Shown here: positions 1 through 9,514 of the stretch, piece after piece
How positions within the stretch are numbered: position 1 is the first letter of the stretch
Layout of the letters: each line of letters opens with the position of its first letter
Assembly: GCF_025790165.1 (NCBI RefSeq)
Contig: NZ_CP094970.1
Span: forward strand, 3,844,001-3,908,000
DNA length: 64,000 nucleotides
DNA from: Solicola gregarius
Lineage (GTDB): Bacteria > Actinomycetota > Actinomycetes > Propionibacteriales > Nocardioidaceae
Direction of reading: 5' to 3'
The notes under the pieces: model-generated
Database searches by the model: none
Told to the model about the DNA's origin: nothing
What the model saw: the letters and a program-made list of their open reading frames with translations, nothing else
Made by a program: the position numbers and the translations under genes

Positions 1-325
1 CGACGACGAGGCGTTCGCCCGATCGTGGGTCGAGTCGCGGCAGCGTACCCGCGGGCTCGCCGGCCGGGCCCTCGCCCAGGAGCTGCGCCGCAAGGGCGTC
101 GACGACGAGACCGTACGCGAGACCGTCGACGACATCGATCCCGACGACGAGCGGGAGAACGCGCGGCTGCTCGTACGCAAGAAGCTGCGCTCGGTGCGCT
201 CGCTCGACCGGCAGGTGCAGGTGCGCCGGCTGGCCGGCATGCTTGCCCGCAAGGGCTACTCGTCCGGGCTGGCGTACGCGGTGATCCGCGAGGAGCTGGA
301 CGTCGAGCTCGACCCGGACCTGTGA
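1..325 (+). CDS. recX: Regulatory protein RecX, C-terminal part (5' end outside the window)
   Basis: RecX binds RecA and the RecA-DNA filament and modulates recombination and the SOS response. The window begins inside the gene; the frame starting at base 2 is open for 107 residues to a TGA at 323-325. Visible features are typical of the helical RecX repeats: a basic segment with RSWVESRQRTRGLAGRALAQ, then LRRKGVD and a final MLARKGYSSGLAYAVI helix. In actinobacteria recX follows recA, usually not far from miaB, which is also found here at about 10.8 kb. The N-terminus and any overlap with recA cannot be judged. The identification rests on the repeat pattern plus chromosomal context. Confidence 0.85.
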   Translation, partial: DDEAFARSWVESRQRTRGLAGRALAQELRRKGVDDETVRETVDDIDPDDERENARLLVRKKLRSVRSLDRQVQVRRLAGMLARKGYSSGLAYAVIREELDVELDPDL

Positions 326-356
326 GCCGCCGAATCTCGCGTTTTCCGCCGCGCAG

Positions 357-436
357 GTGGATGTTTACCATGTATACATGGTAAACATCCACTGTGCGCG
401 GCGAATTTGCCGTGCACGGCGGACGTTCGCCATGCA
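357..436. repeat. Palindromic repeat element, copy A (TACCATG family)
   Basis: Bases 357-392 form a perfect 36-bp palindrome centred on CCATGTATACATGG. The element continues through a GCGAATTTGCC centre to about 436. From 366 onward it aligns with a larger inverted repeat at 21441-21521: the 37 bases up to CCATG in the right half match at roughly 28 positions. Here the right arm has decayed (GACGTTCGCCATG versus AACGTTTACCATG in the other copy). It lies between the recX stop and the start of the M28 peptidase gene. It could be a miniature mobile element, a REP-like repeat or an operator; the sequence alone does not decide. Confidence 0.7.
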
Positions 437-492
437 GAGTACGGCGCTGCGTCATCCGCAGTCGATCGCTGCGCCGCGCGTACGCTCGACGC

Positions 493-1467
493 ATGTGGCG
501 GCCGCTCGCGACTACCGTGCTCGGCCTCGCCCTGCTCGCCGGGTGCACGGACGACCCGGAGCCCTCGGCGCGGACGGGCTCGCCGTCCTACGCCACCCCC
601 GGGTCGCCATCCGATGCCACCCCCACCGACCTGGCCAGCGATCCGCCCGCTGAGCGCGCCGAGCCGTTCGATGCGGATGCCGTGCTCGCCGACGTACGCC
701 GCTTCGCGAACCGGATCGGCCCCCGCGAAGCAACCTCGCCGGGCTTCCGGCGTGCGGCCCGGTTCGTTGCCCAACGCCTCCGGTCGCTCGGCTACGACGT
801 CGGCCGTACGCGGGTTCCCGTACCGGCCGGCGACTCGTGGGGGGTTCCGGTCGACGCCGGTACGTCGTACAACGTGATCGCCGACCCACCCGGGTTCGAC
901 GCGACGAAGCCGTACCGAATCGTCGGTGCGCACCTCGACTCCGTCGCGGTCTCGCCCGGCGCCGAAGACAATGCCTCGGGCACTTCGGTGCTGCTCGAGC
1001 TCGCCAGGATGGCCAGCGAGCAGCCGCCCGACGTACCGACGCGGCTCATCGCGTTCGGTGCCGAGGAACCCCGCGGCGAGTCCGATGACCTGCACCATTT
1101 CGGGTCGCGGCAGTACGTCCGGCGGATGTCCGGGCCCGCCCGCCGCAACCTCGACGGCATGGTCGCGCTCGACCGGGTCGGGGTACGGGCGCCGGCGGTG
1201 CCGATCTGCACCGGCGGACCGAACGGATCCGGGCTCCGGCGCGAGGTCGAGCGGACCGCCCGAGCGGCGCGCGTCCCGCACGCGACCTGCGACGACAACC
1301 GAGCCAGCGACCACTGGTCGTTCGAGAAGGCCGGTCTGCCGGCGATCCGGCTCGGCAGTGTTCCGTACGCGGGTTACCACTCCGCACAGGACCGCCCGCA
1401 CTACGTCGACGACCGAGAGGTGCGACGCGTCGGTCGGATCATGTGGCGCTGGTTGCGCTCACCCTGA
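493..1467 (+). CDS. Secreted M28-family zinc metallopeptidase (lipoprotein)
   Basis: Probable zinc-dependent aminopeptidase or exopeptidase anchored to the outer face of the membrane, 324 residues. The ATG at 493 is chosen because it starts a clean lipoprotein signal (WRPLATTVLGLALLAGC, lipobox LAGC); an upstream in-frame ATG at 394 would only add residues encoded by the repeat element. After a Ser/Thr/Pro-rich linker comes the M28 fold: GAHLDSV (first zinc His), EDNASG (bridging Asp), AFGAEEPRGE (catalytic and metal Glu), and near the end GYHSAQD (last His). The substrate is unknown. The gene runs towards CapA and the two coding ends overlap by 9 bases. Confidence 0.85.
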   Translation: MWRPLATTVLGLALLAGCTDDPEPSARTGSPSYATPGSPSDATPTDLASDPPAERAEPFDADAVLADVRRFANRIGPREATSPGFRRAARFVAQRLRSLGYDVGRTRVPVPAGDSWGVPVDAGTSYNVIADPPGFDATKPYRIVGAHLDSVAVSPGAEDNASGTSVLLELARMASEQPPDVPTRLIAFGAEEPRGESDDLHHFGSRQYVRRMSGPARRNLDGMVALDRVGVRAPAVPICTGGPNGSGLRREVERTARAARVPHATCDDNRASDHWSFEKAGLPAIRLGSVPYAGYHSAQDRPHYVDDREVRRVGRIMWRWLRSP

Positions 1468-2880
1468 CGCGAGCTCGTCGAGAATCCCCTGCGCACGCTC
1501 GCCCGACACCCGGCGGGGCGCGAAGTCCGGCCCGATCACGTACGGCACGGGGTTGACGCCCACGACGTCGCCGTCCCACAGCACGATCTCGAGGAAGACT
1601 CCTTCCTGGGTCTCCCGCGAGAAGTCCATGTCGAACACGAAGTTCCCCAGCGAGTACGCGACGGCCGAGTCGCCTGTGCGCTCCAGCGGCTGCACCCAGT
1701 GCGGATGTCCGCCCGCCACCACGTCCGCCCCTGCGCGTACGAGCGCTGCGGCGACTCGCCGCTGGCTGGGCTCGGGCACGTGCGTGTACTGCGTACCCCA
1801 ATGTGGCATGGCGATCACCGCGTCCACGCGTCGATCGAGCCGACGAATGTCGCTCGTGATGTCGCGCAGTGCCGCCCGGTCGAGCGGCCCGGTACGCGGC
1901 GGCATATCGAGCCGATTGGTGCCTGGCGTCCGTGCCGAGGCCGCGGGCGTCTCGCCGATCGAGTCGGTGGCGTAGAAGCCGATCCGTACCCCGTCGACCT
2001 CGACGATCGCGGGTGTACGCGCGGCGGCGCGGTCGACACCGGCACCGACCGACTCGATGCCCATGCCGTCGACGCGCGTCAGGGTCCGCCGCAGCGCGCG
2101 CTGACCGTAGTCGCCGAGGTGGTTGTTGGCGAGATCGAGTACGTCGAACCCCGCGAGGCGTAGCCCGCGCTCGACCGACGGATCAGCGGCGAAGGAGTCG
2201 CCGCCCTGCGTCGGCGCACCGGCCTTCGACAGCGACGACTCGAGATTGCCGACCGTCACGTCGGCCGCGGAGAGTCTGATGGCGAGTGGGCGGAACACTG
2301 CCGCCGGGTCGTCGACCGCGGCCATCCGCTCGCCGACGCGTCGCCCGAGCATGATGTCGCCGACGACCGTCACGGTCGTCACGGATTCGGGAGCGTCGCC
2401 GACGTCGGTCCGCAGCGGGTACGCCGCGGGCGCGCGTAACGGGTCGACCCCGCCGACCGGCAGCGCCCGTACCGAGGTGTCCACCGCGCTCGCAGGTACG
2501 AGGGCCAGCGAGCCCGGGTCGGCGCGTACGACCCCTATCGCGTCCTGGGCCGACGCGACCGCGCGAACCTCGGCCGCGTCGGTGACGCTTGGCGCGGCGA
2601 CGACGCTCATTCGACCGCCACGCAGGCCGATCCGCGACCAGCGCGTTGGCCCGTCGGCGACGAGGTTACGCGCGTCCGCCGTGCGTACGTCAGTGACGTC
2701 ACGACTCGGGTGTACGACGAGCGCGAGCGGCGCACCCCGGCCATCCGCGGTTGCGTCGGTCGACGATCGAGGCGCACGAGTCGTAGCGTCCGAGTCGGCG
2801 GCCGGCTCGGAGCCGCCCGTACACGCACCCGCGACCAGGGCAACCAGGACGCTCGCGTACGCAGCGGCGCCACGGCTCAT
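1459..2880 (-). CDS. CapA-family lipoprotein (poly-gamma-glutamate/capsule synthesis-like phosphoesterase fold)
   Basis: 473 residues. The ATG at 2880 (SRGAAAYASVLVALVAGACTG) gives a lipoprotein signal with lipobox VAGAC; an in-frame ATG at 2928 lies upstream but would put 16 residues before the signal. About residues 45-160 resemble a small periplasmic-binding-type domain. The CapA/PgsA metallophosphatase-like domain follows: VVGDIMLGRRVG, GNLESSLS, DLANNHLGDYG, and MPHWGTQYTHVP with AGGHPHWVQP further on. CapA proteins are linked to poly-gamma-glutamate synthesis or surface attachment, but no pgsB/pgsC neighbours are present, so the role here is open. It is the first gene after the terminator-like hairpin that follows the monooxygenase gene. 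Confidence 0.85.
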   Translation of the reverse strand: MSRGAAAYASVLVALVAGACTGGSEPAADSDATTRAPRSSTDATADGRGAPLALVVHPSRDVTDVRTADARNLVADGPTRWSRIGLRGGRMSVVAAPSVTDAAEVRAVASAQDAIGVVRADPGSLALVPASAVDTSVRALPVGGVDPLRAPAAYPLRTDVGDAPESVTTVTVVGDIMLGRRVGERMAAVDDPAAVFRPLAIRLSAADVTVGNLESSLSKAGAPTQGGDSFAADPSVERGLRLAGFDVLDLANNHLGDYGQRALRRTLTRVDGMGIESVGAGVDRAAARTPAIVEVDGVRIGFYATDSIGETPAASARTPGTNRLDMPPRTGPLDRAALRDITSDIRRLDRRVDAVIAMPHWGTQYTHVPEPSQRRVAAALVRAGADVVAGGHPHWVQPLERTGDSAVAYSLGNFVFDMDFSRETQEGVFLEIVLWDGDVVGVNPVPYVIGPDFAPRRVSGERAQGILDELASG

Positions 2881-2905
2881 GCGGCCGAGCGTACGCCGAC
2901 CGCCT

Positions 2906-2967
2906 GCCGAGGTACGGATTCCCGCCAATGACGCCGCGCTTCCATCGGAGGGAATCCGTACCTCGGC
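2906..2967. terminator. Inverted repeat with 18-bp arms, probable terminator of the monooxygenase gene
   Basis: Arms 2906-2923 (GCCGAGGTACGGATTCCC) and 2950-2967 are exact reverse complements separated by 26 bases. The structure begins just after the monooxygenase stop (2986) and ends 25 bases before the CapA start, both genes being on the minus strand. There is no obvious U-run, which is common for actinobacterial terminators. It could equally be an operator for the CapA gene. Confidence 0.55.
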
Positions 2968-2985
2968 GGGATATTGCGGATCGGG

Positions 2986-4495
<1,510 letters not shown>

Positions 4496-4549
4496 TTGAG
4501 AGTGGCGGGGAGTTCCGCAGCAATGTTACTCGTTGGTAGACTTCTGATC

Positions 4550-5014
4550 ATGTCTTCGACGTACGACCTGTACAAGTCGCTCACCAAGTTCCCGCTCGGC
4601 GACCGCCTCTTCTCCCTCGGCTTCACTCGGCGCGCACCGTACTTCCGTACGATCAGGCCGCGCGTCGTCGAGCTGCGTCCGCACTACGCCGAGGTGCGGC
4701 TCCCGGACCGGAAGGCCGTGCACAACCACATCGGCACGGTGCACGCGATCGCCGTGTGCAACGGGCTCGAGGCCGCGATGGGCATGCTGGCCGAGGCGAC
4801 GACACCGAAGGGATGGCGCTGGCTGCCCAAGGGCATGGAGGTCTCGTACGTCGCGAAGGCGACCTCCAACCTGGTGTGCGTCGCGGAGTCAAGCCAGGAC
4901 GACTGGGATGCCGCCCCCGACGTACCGGTGAAGGTGTACGCGAAGCGCGACGACGGCACGGTCGTCGTGGAGGGCGTCATCCACCTCTGGGTCACGGAGA
5001 AGCCCGCGACATAG
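4550..5014 (+). CDS. DUF4442 / PaaI-like hotdog-fold protein, possible acyl-CoA thioesterase
   Basis: 154 residues. The pattern FTRRAPYFRTIRPRVVELRPHYAEVRLPDRKAVHNHIGTVHAIAVCNGLEAAMGM is that of DUF4442 hotdog proteins: the HNHIGTVHA segment corresponds to the central hotdog helix of thioesterases of the PaaI type. Such proteins are thought to hydrolyse acyl-CoA or bind acyl groups; the substrate cannot be read from sequence. The ATG at 4550 is chosen because similarity begins there, though an in-frame ATG at 4523 with GGGGAG a few bases upstream is possible. Divergent from the monooxygenase gene and convergent with the diguanylate cyclase gene. Confidence 0.75.
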   Translation: MSSTYDLYKSLTKFPLGDRLFSLGFTRRAPYFRTIRPRVVELRPHYAEVRLPDRKAVHNHIGTVHAIAVCNGLEAAMGMLAEATTPKGWRWLPKGMEVSYVAKATSNLVCVAESSQDDWDAAPDVPVKVYAKRDDGTVVVEGVIHLWVTEKPAT

Positions 5015-5023
5015 GCGCTTGGC

Positions 5024-5085
5024 AGAGTTTGGCGCGAATTGCACCAGTGGGAACCGCGTCAGTGGTGCAAATCGCACCGAACTCT
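5024..5085. terminator. Imperfect inverted repeat between convergent genes, probable bidirectional terminator
   Basis: Arms 5024-5046 and 5063-5085 pair at 19 of 23 positions around a 16-base loop. The structure starts 10 bases after the DUF4442 stop and ends 11 bases before the 3' end of the diguanylate cyclase gene, so it could stop transcription from both sides. Confidence 0.6.
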
Positions 5086-5095
5086 TCGCAACGGG

Positions 5096-6055
5096 TTACG
5101 ACGCGGCCTCGCCGCGGCGGGTGCGTTTGTCCTCGTACATCGCGCGGTCGGTGCGTTCGATCCACTCGCCGAGCGGCTCGCCGTGCCACTCGGTCACCCC
5201 GGCCGACCAGGTGACGTCGGGGTGTACCTGCTCCAACCGGCGCAGTACGGCGTACGCGTCGGCGATCGAGGTGTTCGGCATGTACAGGGCGAACTCGTCG
5301 CCACCGTAGCGACCGAGCACGTCGCCATTGCGTACGCCGGTCGTCCATGCCTGCGCGAGGCGGGCGAGGACGGCGTCGCCCGCGCTGTGCCCGATCGTGT
5401 CGTTGATCTCCTTGAAACCGTCCAGGTCGAGCATCGCAAGCGACGGCATCGAGGTGCGCCGACGGACCAGGTCGAGGTCGTCCTGGATGTACGCGAGGAA
5501 TGCGCCGCGCCGCAACAGGCCGGTGAGGGGGTCGAGGTCGGCGAGCTGCTGCATCTTCGACACCAGGAGGTTCGTCATGATCGCGAGCGCGCCGGCGGTC
5601 GCCATCATCACCGCGGCCACGAGACCGGACGGCTCGATGTCGCTCACCGACAAGGCGATTGCGTAACACGCCGCCATGAATCCGATGTGCACGAGCGTCG
5701 TCACGCGGGTGAAGAAGCAGGCGATGTACACGCCGATCCAGATGTAGCCGATCGTCGTGAGGAGCTGCTCCTGGATCGTTGTCGCGAGCGAGACGAACGT
5801 CGAGGTGATAATGCTCGTGATCAGCACGACCAGGTGGAGTACGGGCGCCGGTGTACGCCGACCTGCATGTAAGAGGGCGATTCCGCCGAGTACGCCCGCG
5901 GTGCCGACGACCAGGGCGAGCGTGGTCGCAGACTCGGGAGAATAGGGGTAAGCGGCACTCAACAGGCAGAGCGACCCACCGGCGCAACACGCGAGTCCGA
6001 GTACTCGGGCCGGCAGGGACGCCCGCCCCGGCGCGGAACGGTGCGTGACCTGCAT
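5096..6055 (-). CDS. Membrane-bound diguanylate cyclase (GGDEF domain)
   Basis: 319 residues. The N-terminal 170 residues hold about six hydrophobic segments (for example VLGLACCAGGSLCLLSA, TTLALVVGTAGVLGGIALL, VLHLVVLITSIITSTFVSLA). The C-terminal GGDEF domain begins near DLDPLTGLLRR and contains the intact active site RYGGDEFAL. An inhibitory RxxD site (RNGD) lies five residues upstream of GGDEF, so product feedback by cyclic di-GMP is likely. No EAL domain is present. The ATG at 6055 is preceded by GAGAGGGA at suitable spacing; an ATG nine codons upstream is less well placed. A 20-bp perfect palindrome lies about 80 bases upstream. Confidence 0.92.
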   Translation of the reverse strand: MQVTHRSAPGRASLPARVLGLACCAGGSLCLLSAAYPYSPESATTLALVVGTAGVLGGIALLHAGRRTPAPVLHLVVLITSIITSTFVSLATTIQEQLLTTIGYIWIGVYIACFFTRVTTLVHIGFMAACYAIALSVSDIEPSGLVAAVMMATAGALAIMTNLLVSKMQQLADLDPLTGLLRRGAFLAYIQDDLDLVRRRTSMPSLAMLDLDGFKEINDTIGHSAGDAVLARLAQAWTTGVRNGDVLGRYGGDEFALYMPNTSIADAYAVLRRLEQVHPDVTWSAGVTEWHGEPLGEWIERTDRAMYEDKRTRRGEAAS

Positions 6056-6135
6056 GTATTCCCTCTCGACGAGGCCCGTCACGCACAGTCTCGCATCGAC
6101 TCCTGGCAGTTCGTGGAGGTTTCGGGAAGGTCACG

Positions 6136-6155
6136 GATCGTCACGCGTGACGATC
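6136..6155. promoter_or_regulatory. Perfect 20-bp palindrome GATCGTCACGCGTGACGATC
   Basis: A loop-free perfect palindrome that touches the gluD stop codon and lies about 80 bases upstream of the diguanylate cyclase start, in the same transcriptional direction. Lacking a loop, it looks more like a dimeric repressor operator than a terminator. No cognate regulator can be named. Confidence 0.4.
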
Positions 6156-7002
6156 ACACAGCGGTGCCGCTTCCCGGCCCGCCGACCGCCGGAACCTCGA
6201 GCTGCTTCTTCTCGCCGACGATCCGCTTCTGCACCATTGTTGCGATCCAAGTGAGGATCAGGTTGACCACGATGTAGATCGCGCCGATCACGATCGCGGC
6301 CGGCAGTTGGTTGGTGAACTCGATCTTGATCAGGCGGTACGCATCAGTCAGCCCGGGCGCGGTGATCACGTAGCCAAGGCTGGTGTCCTTCAGCGCAACG
6401 ACCATCTGGCTGATGATCGCCGGCAGCATGATCTTCACGGCCTGCGGGAGAAGCACGATCATCGTGACCTGAGTCTTGCCGAGTCCGATCGCGTACCCTG
6501 CCTCGGACTGCCCGTTCGGCACGGCGAGAAGGCCCGCCCGGAACACCTCGGCCAGCACGGCGCCGTTGTAGAGCGTGAGCGCGATGACCACGGACCAGTA
6601 CGAGCCGAACCCGTCGCCGATGCCGTAGGTGAAGTAGATGAACAGCATGAGCAACAGCACAGGGATGGCGCGGAAGAACTCGACCACTGCCCAGCATGGC
6701 CAACGTATCCAAGCGTGCTCTGAGAGCTTGCCGACGCCGAACACGACGCCGACCGCGAGCGCGGCGATGATCGACGACACGGCCATGAGGAGTGTGTCGC
6801 GCAGGCCCTGGACGATGATGTCGACATAGGTGGGGGTGACGAACACCTCCCAGTACTGCTCGTAGTCGAGCTGGCCGTAGTCCTGCATGCGCAGGACGAG
6901 CCAAGCCAGGAACCCGACGATTACGAGTGCGCCGATGACCGTGTAGATCCGCTGCCGGAGCCGCGCCTTTGGGCCGGGAGCGTCGAAGAGTACGTTGTTC
7001 AT
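6154..7002 (-). CDS. gluD: Glutamate ABC transporter, permease GluD
   Basis: One of two membrane subunits of the GluABCD uptake system for glutamate. 282 residues with a leading helix, then the typical polar-amino-acid permease core (TLLMAVSSIIAALAVGVVFG, ...). The EAA-type loop is at EVFRAGLLAVPNGQSEAGYAIGLGKTQ, followed by MIVLLPQAVKIMLPAIISQ. It overlaps the gluC stop by an ATGA (6999-7002), which fixes the start at 7002 rather than at the upstream ATG of 7017 and indicates translational coupling. Last gene of the operon. Confidence 0.93.
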   Translation of the reverse strand: MNNVLFDAPGPKARLRQRIYTVIGALVIVGFLAWLVLRMQDYGQLDYEQYWEVFVTPTYVDIIVQGLRDTLLMAVSSIIAALAVGVVFGVGKLSEHAWIRWPCWAVVEFFRAIPVLLLMLFIYFTYGIGDGFGSYWSVVIALTLYNGAVLAEVFRAGLLAVPNGQSEAGYAIGLGKTQVTMIVLLPQAVKIMLPAIISQMVVALKDTSLGYVITAPGLTDAYRLIKIEFTNQLPAAIVIGAIYIVVNLILTWIATMVQKRIVGEKKQLEVPAVGGPGSGTAV

Positions 7003-7658
7003 CGGGCTAGCCTCCACCGTCGTTCGAGTCGGTTGGATCCGAACGACATCACCTCGACGATGATGATGTAGCCGAGCGCGATGACGGCGAAGAGCACGAG
7101 GGTGTCCGCCTCGCCGGGCACGAACTTCTTTACGCTCTTGAACCGCGCGGTCGCTTCGACGAGTCCGAATCCGGCGGCGACCGAGGTGTTCTTGGCGAGT
7201 GCGATGAAGACGCTGGTGAGTGGCGGCAGCGCGGCACGGGTTGCTTGGGGCAGGATCACCTGCCCCATCGACTGACGGAACGTCAGGCCGATCGAACGGG
7301 CAGCCTCGGCCTGTCCGAGCGAGACGGAGTTCACGCCCGCGCGCAAAGCCTCACAGACAAACGCGGAAGTGTAGATCGTGAGCGCAATGCAACCCTTCAG
7401 CAGGAAGGGAACGTCGGCCATCAGACCTATTCGCGGCGCACCCTCGACGACGAGGACGAACACCATCAGCAGCGGGATATTGCGAAAGATCGAGACGTAC
7501 GTGACACCGACTCCGCGTACGACCGGAATGGGGCTGACCCTGGCCGTGACAAGGAAGGTGCCGACGACCATGGAGGCGACGCCCGAGATGACGAGGAGCT
7601 GGACGGTGAGCCAGAACGACTTGAGGATGACGTCCCGAGAGTCCCAGATGACGTCCAC
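6999..7658 (-). CDS. gluC: Glutamate ABC transporter, permease GluC
   Basis: Second membrane subunit of the glutamate importer, 219 residues, shorter than GluD as in Corynebacterium. Features: leading WLTVQLLVISGVASMVVGTF helix, IFRNIPLLMVFVLV, and the EAA loop EALRAGVNSVSLGQAEAARSIGLTFRQ followed by VILPQATRAALPPL. It starts after an 87-base gap behind gluB that contains a stable hairpin, and its stop overlaps the gluD start. Confidence 0.93.
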   Translation of the reverse strand: MDVIWDSRDVILKSFWLTVQLLVISGVASMVVGTFLVTARVSPIPVVRGVGVTYVSIFRNIPLLMVFVLVVEGAPRIGLMADVPFLLKGCIALTIYTSAFVCEALRAGVNSVSLGQAEAARSIGLTFRQSMGQVILPQATRAALPPLTSVFIALAKNTSVAAGFGLVEATARFKSVKKFVPGEADTLVLFAVIALGYIIIVEVMSFGSNRLERRWRLAR

Positions 7659-7700
7659 GCGTTGGCCTCCTCTCTATGGCGTCGGGGTAGATGCACAGGT

Positions 7701-7737
7701 GCTCCCCGCGGCCGGCAGGTGGCTGGCCACGGGGAGC
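7701..7737 (-). terminator. Intra-operon stem-loop between gluB and gluC
   Basis: GCTCCCCG (7701-7708) pairs with CGGGGAGC (7730-7737), and the inner bases GGCC/GGCC can extend the stem. Such hairpins after the binding-protein gene of ABC operons commonly stabilise its message or cause partial termination, giving more binding protein than permease. That role is inferred from position. Confidence 0.55.
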
Positions 7738-7745
7738 GGATCGAA

Positions 7746-8645
7746 TCAGCTGGACTTGCAGGCGTCCATCTTCGGCGGGTCTGGCGTCTCGACGCCTGAC
7801 TCACCGAGGGTTGCCTCGAAGGCCTCGGCCCATTTCCCGTCATCCATCTTCTCCTGGATCACATCGGTGATCCACTGGCACATCTCCGGGCTGTCCTTGG
7901 AGTACCCGACGCCGTACCGCTCCTCGGAGAACTCCGGCCCGACCACCTTGAGTTCGTCGGGGTTCTCGGCGACGTAGCCGAGCAGGATCGACCCATCCGT
8001 CGTCATCGCGTCGACCGTGCCGTCGAGCACCTGGTCACGGCACTGCGAGTAGGTGTCGAAGCCGCGCGGCTCGGCGCCCTTGACCTCGACCTGGTCGAGC
8101 GAGGTGGACCCCGTGACCGAGCAGACCTCCTTGCCCTTAACGTCGTCGACGGACTCGATCTCGTCGTTGTCCTTCTGCACCATCAGCTGCTGGCCGGTGA
8201 TGTAGTACGGCCCGGCCTGGCCGACGATCGCGCGACGTTCGGGGGTGATCGAGTACGACGCCACAACCAGGTCGACCTCGCCGTCCTGCAGGAACGGCTC
8301 GCGATTGTCGGAGATCGTCTCCTTCCACTCGACGTCCTCGGGTTCGATGCCCAGGTCTGCGGCGAGCCACTCGCCCACCTCGATGTCGAAGCCGGTCGGG
8401 ATGTCCGAGCCGCCCGAGAGGAAGCCGATGCCGGGCTGGTCGATCTTGACTCCGATGGTGACCTTGCCGTCTTCGGCAAGTTGCTTCATCGCGGTTCCGT
8501 CGTCAAAGTTGTCGGCGGCGTTCTCGGCGACCTCGGCGTCGGGCGCGTCATCGCCGCTGTCGTCATCGCCGGCGTCGCCACAGGCGCTCACCGCCATGAC
8601 CATGGATGCGGCCAAGACCGCGAACGTCGTTCGCTTGAGTCTCAT
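7746..8645 (-). CDS. gluB: Glutamate-binding lipoprotein GluB
   Basis: Extracytoplasmic solute-binding component of the glutamate importer, 299 residues. It has a lipoprotein signal (RLKRTTFAVLAASMVMAVSACGD, lipobox VSAC) and an acidic linker. The family-3 binding domain starts near KVTIGVKIDQPGIGF and includes FDIEVGEWLAADLG, VVASYSITPERRAIV, GPYYITGQQLMV and the C-terminal DDGKWAEAFEATLG. The ATG at 8645 is 14 bases after the gluA stop and is the only start compatible with the signal peptide. Confidence 0.94.
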   Translation of the reverse strand: MRLKRTTFAVLAASMVMAVSACGDAGDDDSGDDAPDAEVAENAADNFDDGTAMKQLAEDGKVTIGVKIDQPGIGFLSGGSDIPTGFDIEVGEWLAADLGIEPEDVEWKETISDNREPFLQDGEVDLVVASYSITPERRAIVGQAGPYYITGQQLMVQKDNDEIESVDDVKGKEVCSVTGSTSLDQVEVKGAEPRGFDTYSQCRDQVLDGTVDAMTTDGSILLGYVAENPDELKVVGPEFSEERYGVGYSKDSPEMCQWITDVIQEKMDDGKWAEAFEATLGESGVETPDPPKMDACKSS

Positions 8646-8659
8646 CTGGGAGGATCCTC

Positions 8660-9436
8660 TCAGTGCTTGAGGATCTTGCCGAGGAAGTCCTTGGCGCGAT
8701 CCGATTGCGGGTTGGTGAAGAACTCGTCCGGGGTGTTCTCCTCGACGATCTGTCCGTCGGCCATGAACGCCACGCGGTTGGCGGCCGTACGCGCGAAGCC
8801 CATCTCGTGGGTGACGACGACCATCGTCATGCCGCCCTGTGCGAGGTCGACCATGACGTCGAGGACTTCCTTGATCATCTCGGGGTCGAGCGCCGAGGTG
8901 GGCTCGTCGAAGAGCATCACCTTGGGCTCCATCGCGAGCGCGCGGGCGATCGCGACCCGCTGCTGCTGGCCGCCGGACAGCTGCGCGGGGTACTTGCCCG
9001 CCTGCTCTTCGATGCCGACGCGGGCGAGGAGCTCGCGGGCGCGCTGCTCGGCCTCGTCCTTCGACTTCTTGCGTACCTTGATCGGGCCGAGCGTGACGTT
9101 CTCGAGGATCGACTTGTGCGCGAACAGGTTGAACGCCTGGAAGACCATGCCGACGTCGGCGCGCAGGCCGGCCAGCGCCTTGCCCTCCTCGGGCAGCTTC
9201 TCGCCGTCGACGGTGATGGTGCCCTCGTCGATGGTCTCGAGCCGGTTGATGGTGCGGCACAGCGTGGACTTGCCCGAGCCCGACGGCCCGATCACGACGA
9301 CGACCTCGCCGGGGGTCACGTGCAGGTTGATGTCCTGCAGGACGTGCAGGTCTCCGAACCACTTCTGGACACCGTCCATCGCCACCATGTATTGGGCGTC
9401 GGAGGATGTCGCGGGGCTACCCGGCGAATCGGACAT
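8660..9436 (-). CDS. gluA: Glutamate ABC transporter, ATP-binding protein GluA
   Basis: ATPase of the importer, 258 residues. Walker [11 protein letters not shown]-loop [16 protein letters not shown], signature LSGGQQQR, Walker [15 protein letters not shown] and switch His [10 protein letters not shown] are all intact. It has a 15-residue N-terminal extension before the conserved start. First gene of the gluABCD operon; an AraC-type regulator is encoded 78 bases upstream on the same strand, which may or may not control it. Confidence 0.95.
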   Translation of the reverse strand: MSDSPGSPATSSDAQYMVAMDGVQKWFGDLHVLQDINLHVTPGEVVVVIGPSGSGKSTLCRTINRLETIDEGTITVDGEKLPEEGKALAGLRADVGMVFQAFNLFAHKSILENVTLGPIKVRKKSKDEAEQRARELLARVGIEEQAGKYPAQLSGGQQQRVAIARALAMEPKVMLFDEPTSALDPEMIKEVLDVMVDLAQGGMTMVVVTHEMGFARTAANRVAFMADGQIVEENTPDEFFTNPQSDRAKDFLGKILKH

Positions 9437-9514
9437 GGCAGCAACCTACCGACGCGGCGGTCCAGGTGCCACCGCAGCGCGCCCGGGTAACCCGATCGTG
9501 ACGTTAACGTGCGT

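Noticed and set aside
926-1975. A + strand frame of 349 codons overlapping the M28 and CapA genes
   Set aside because: It has Ser/Arg/Thr-biased composition, overlaps two genes with clear motifs, and carries no recognisable domain or ribosome site.
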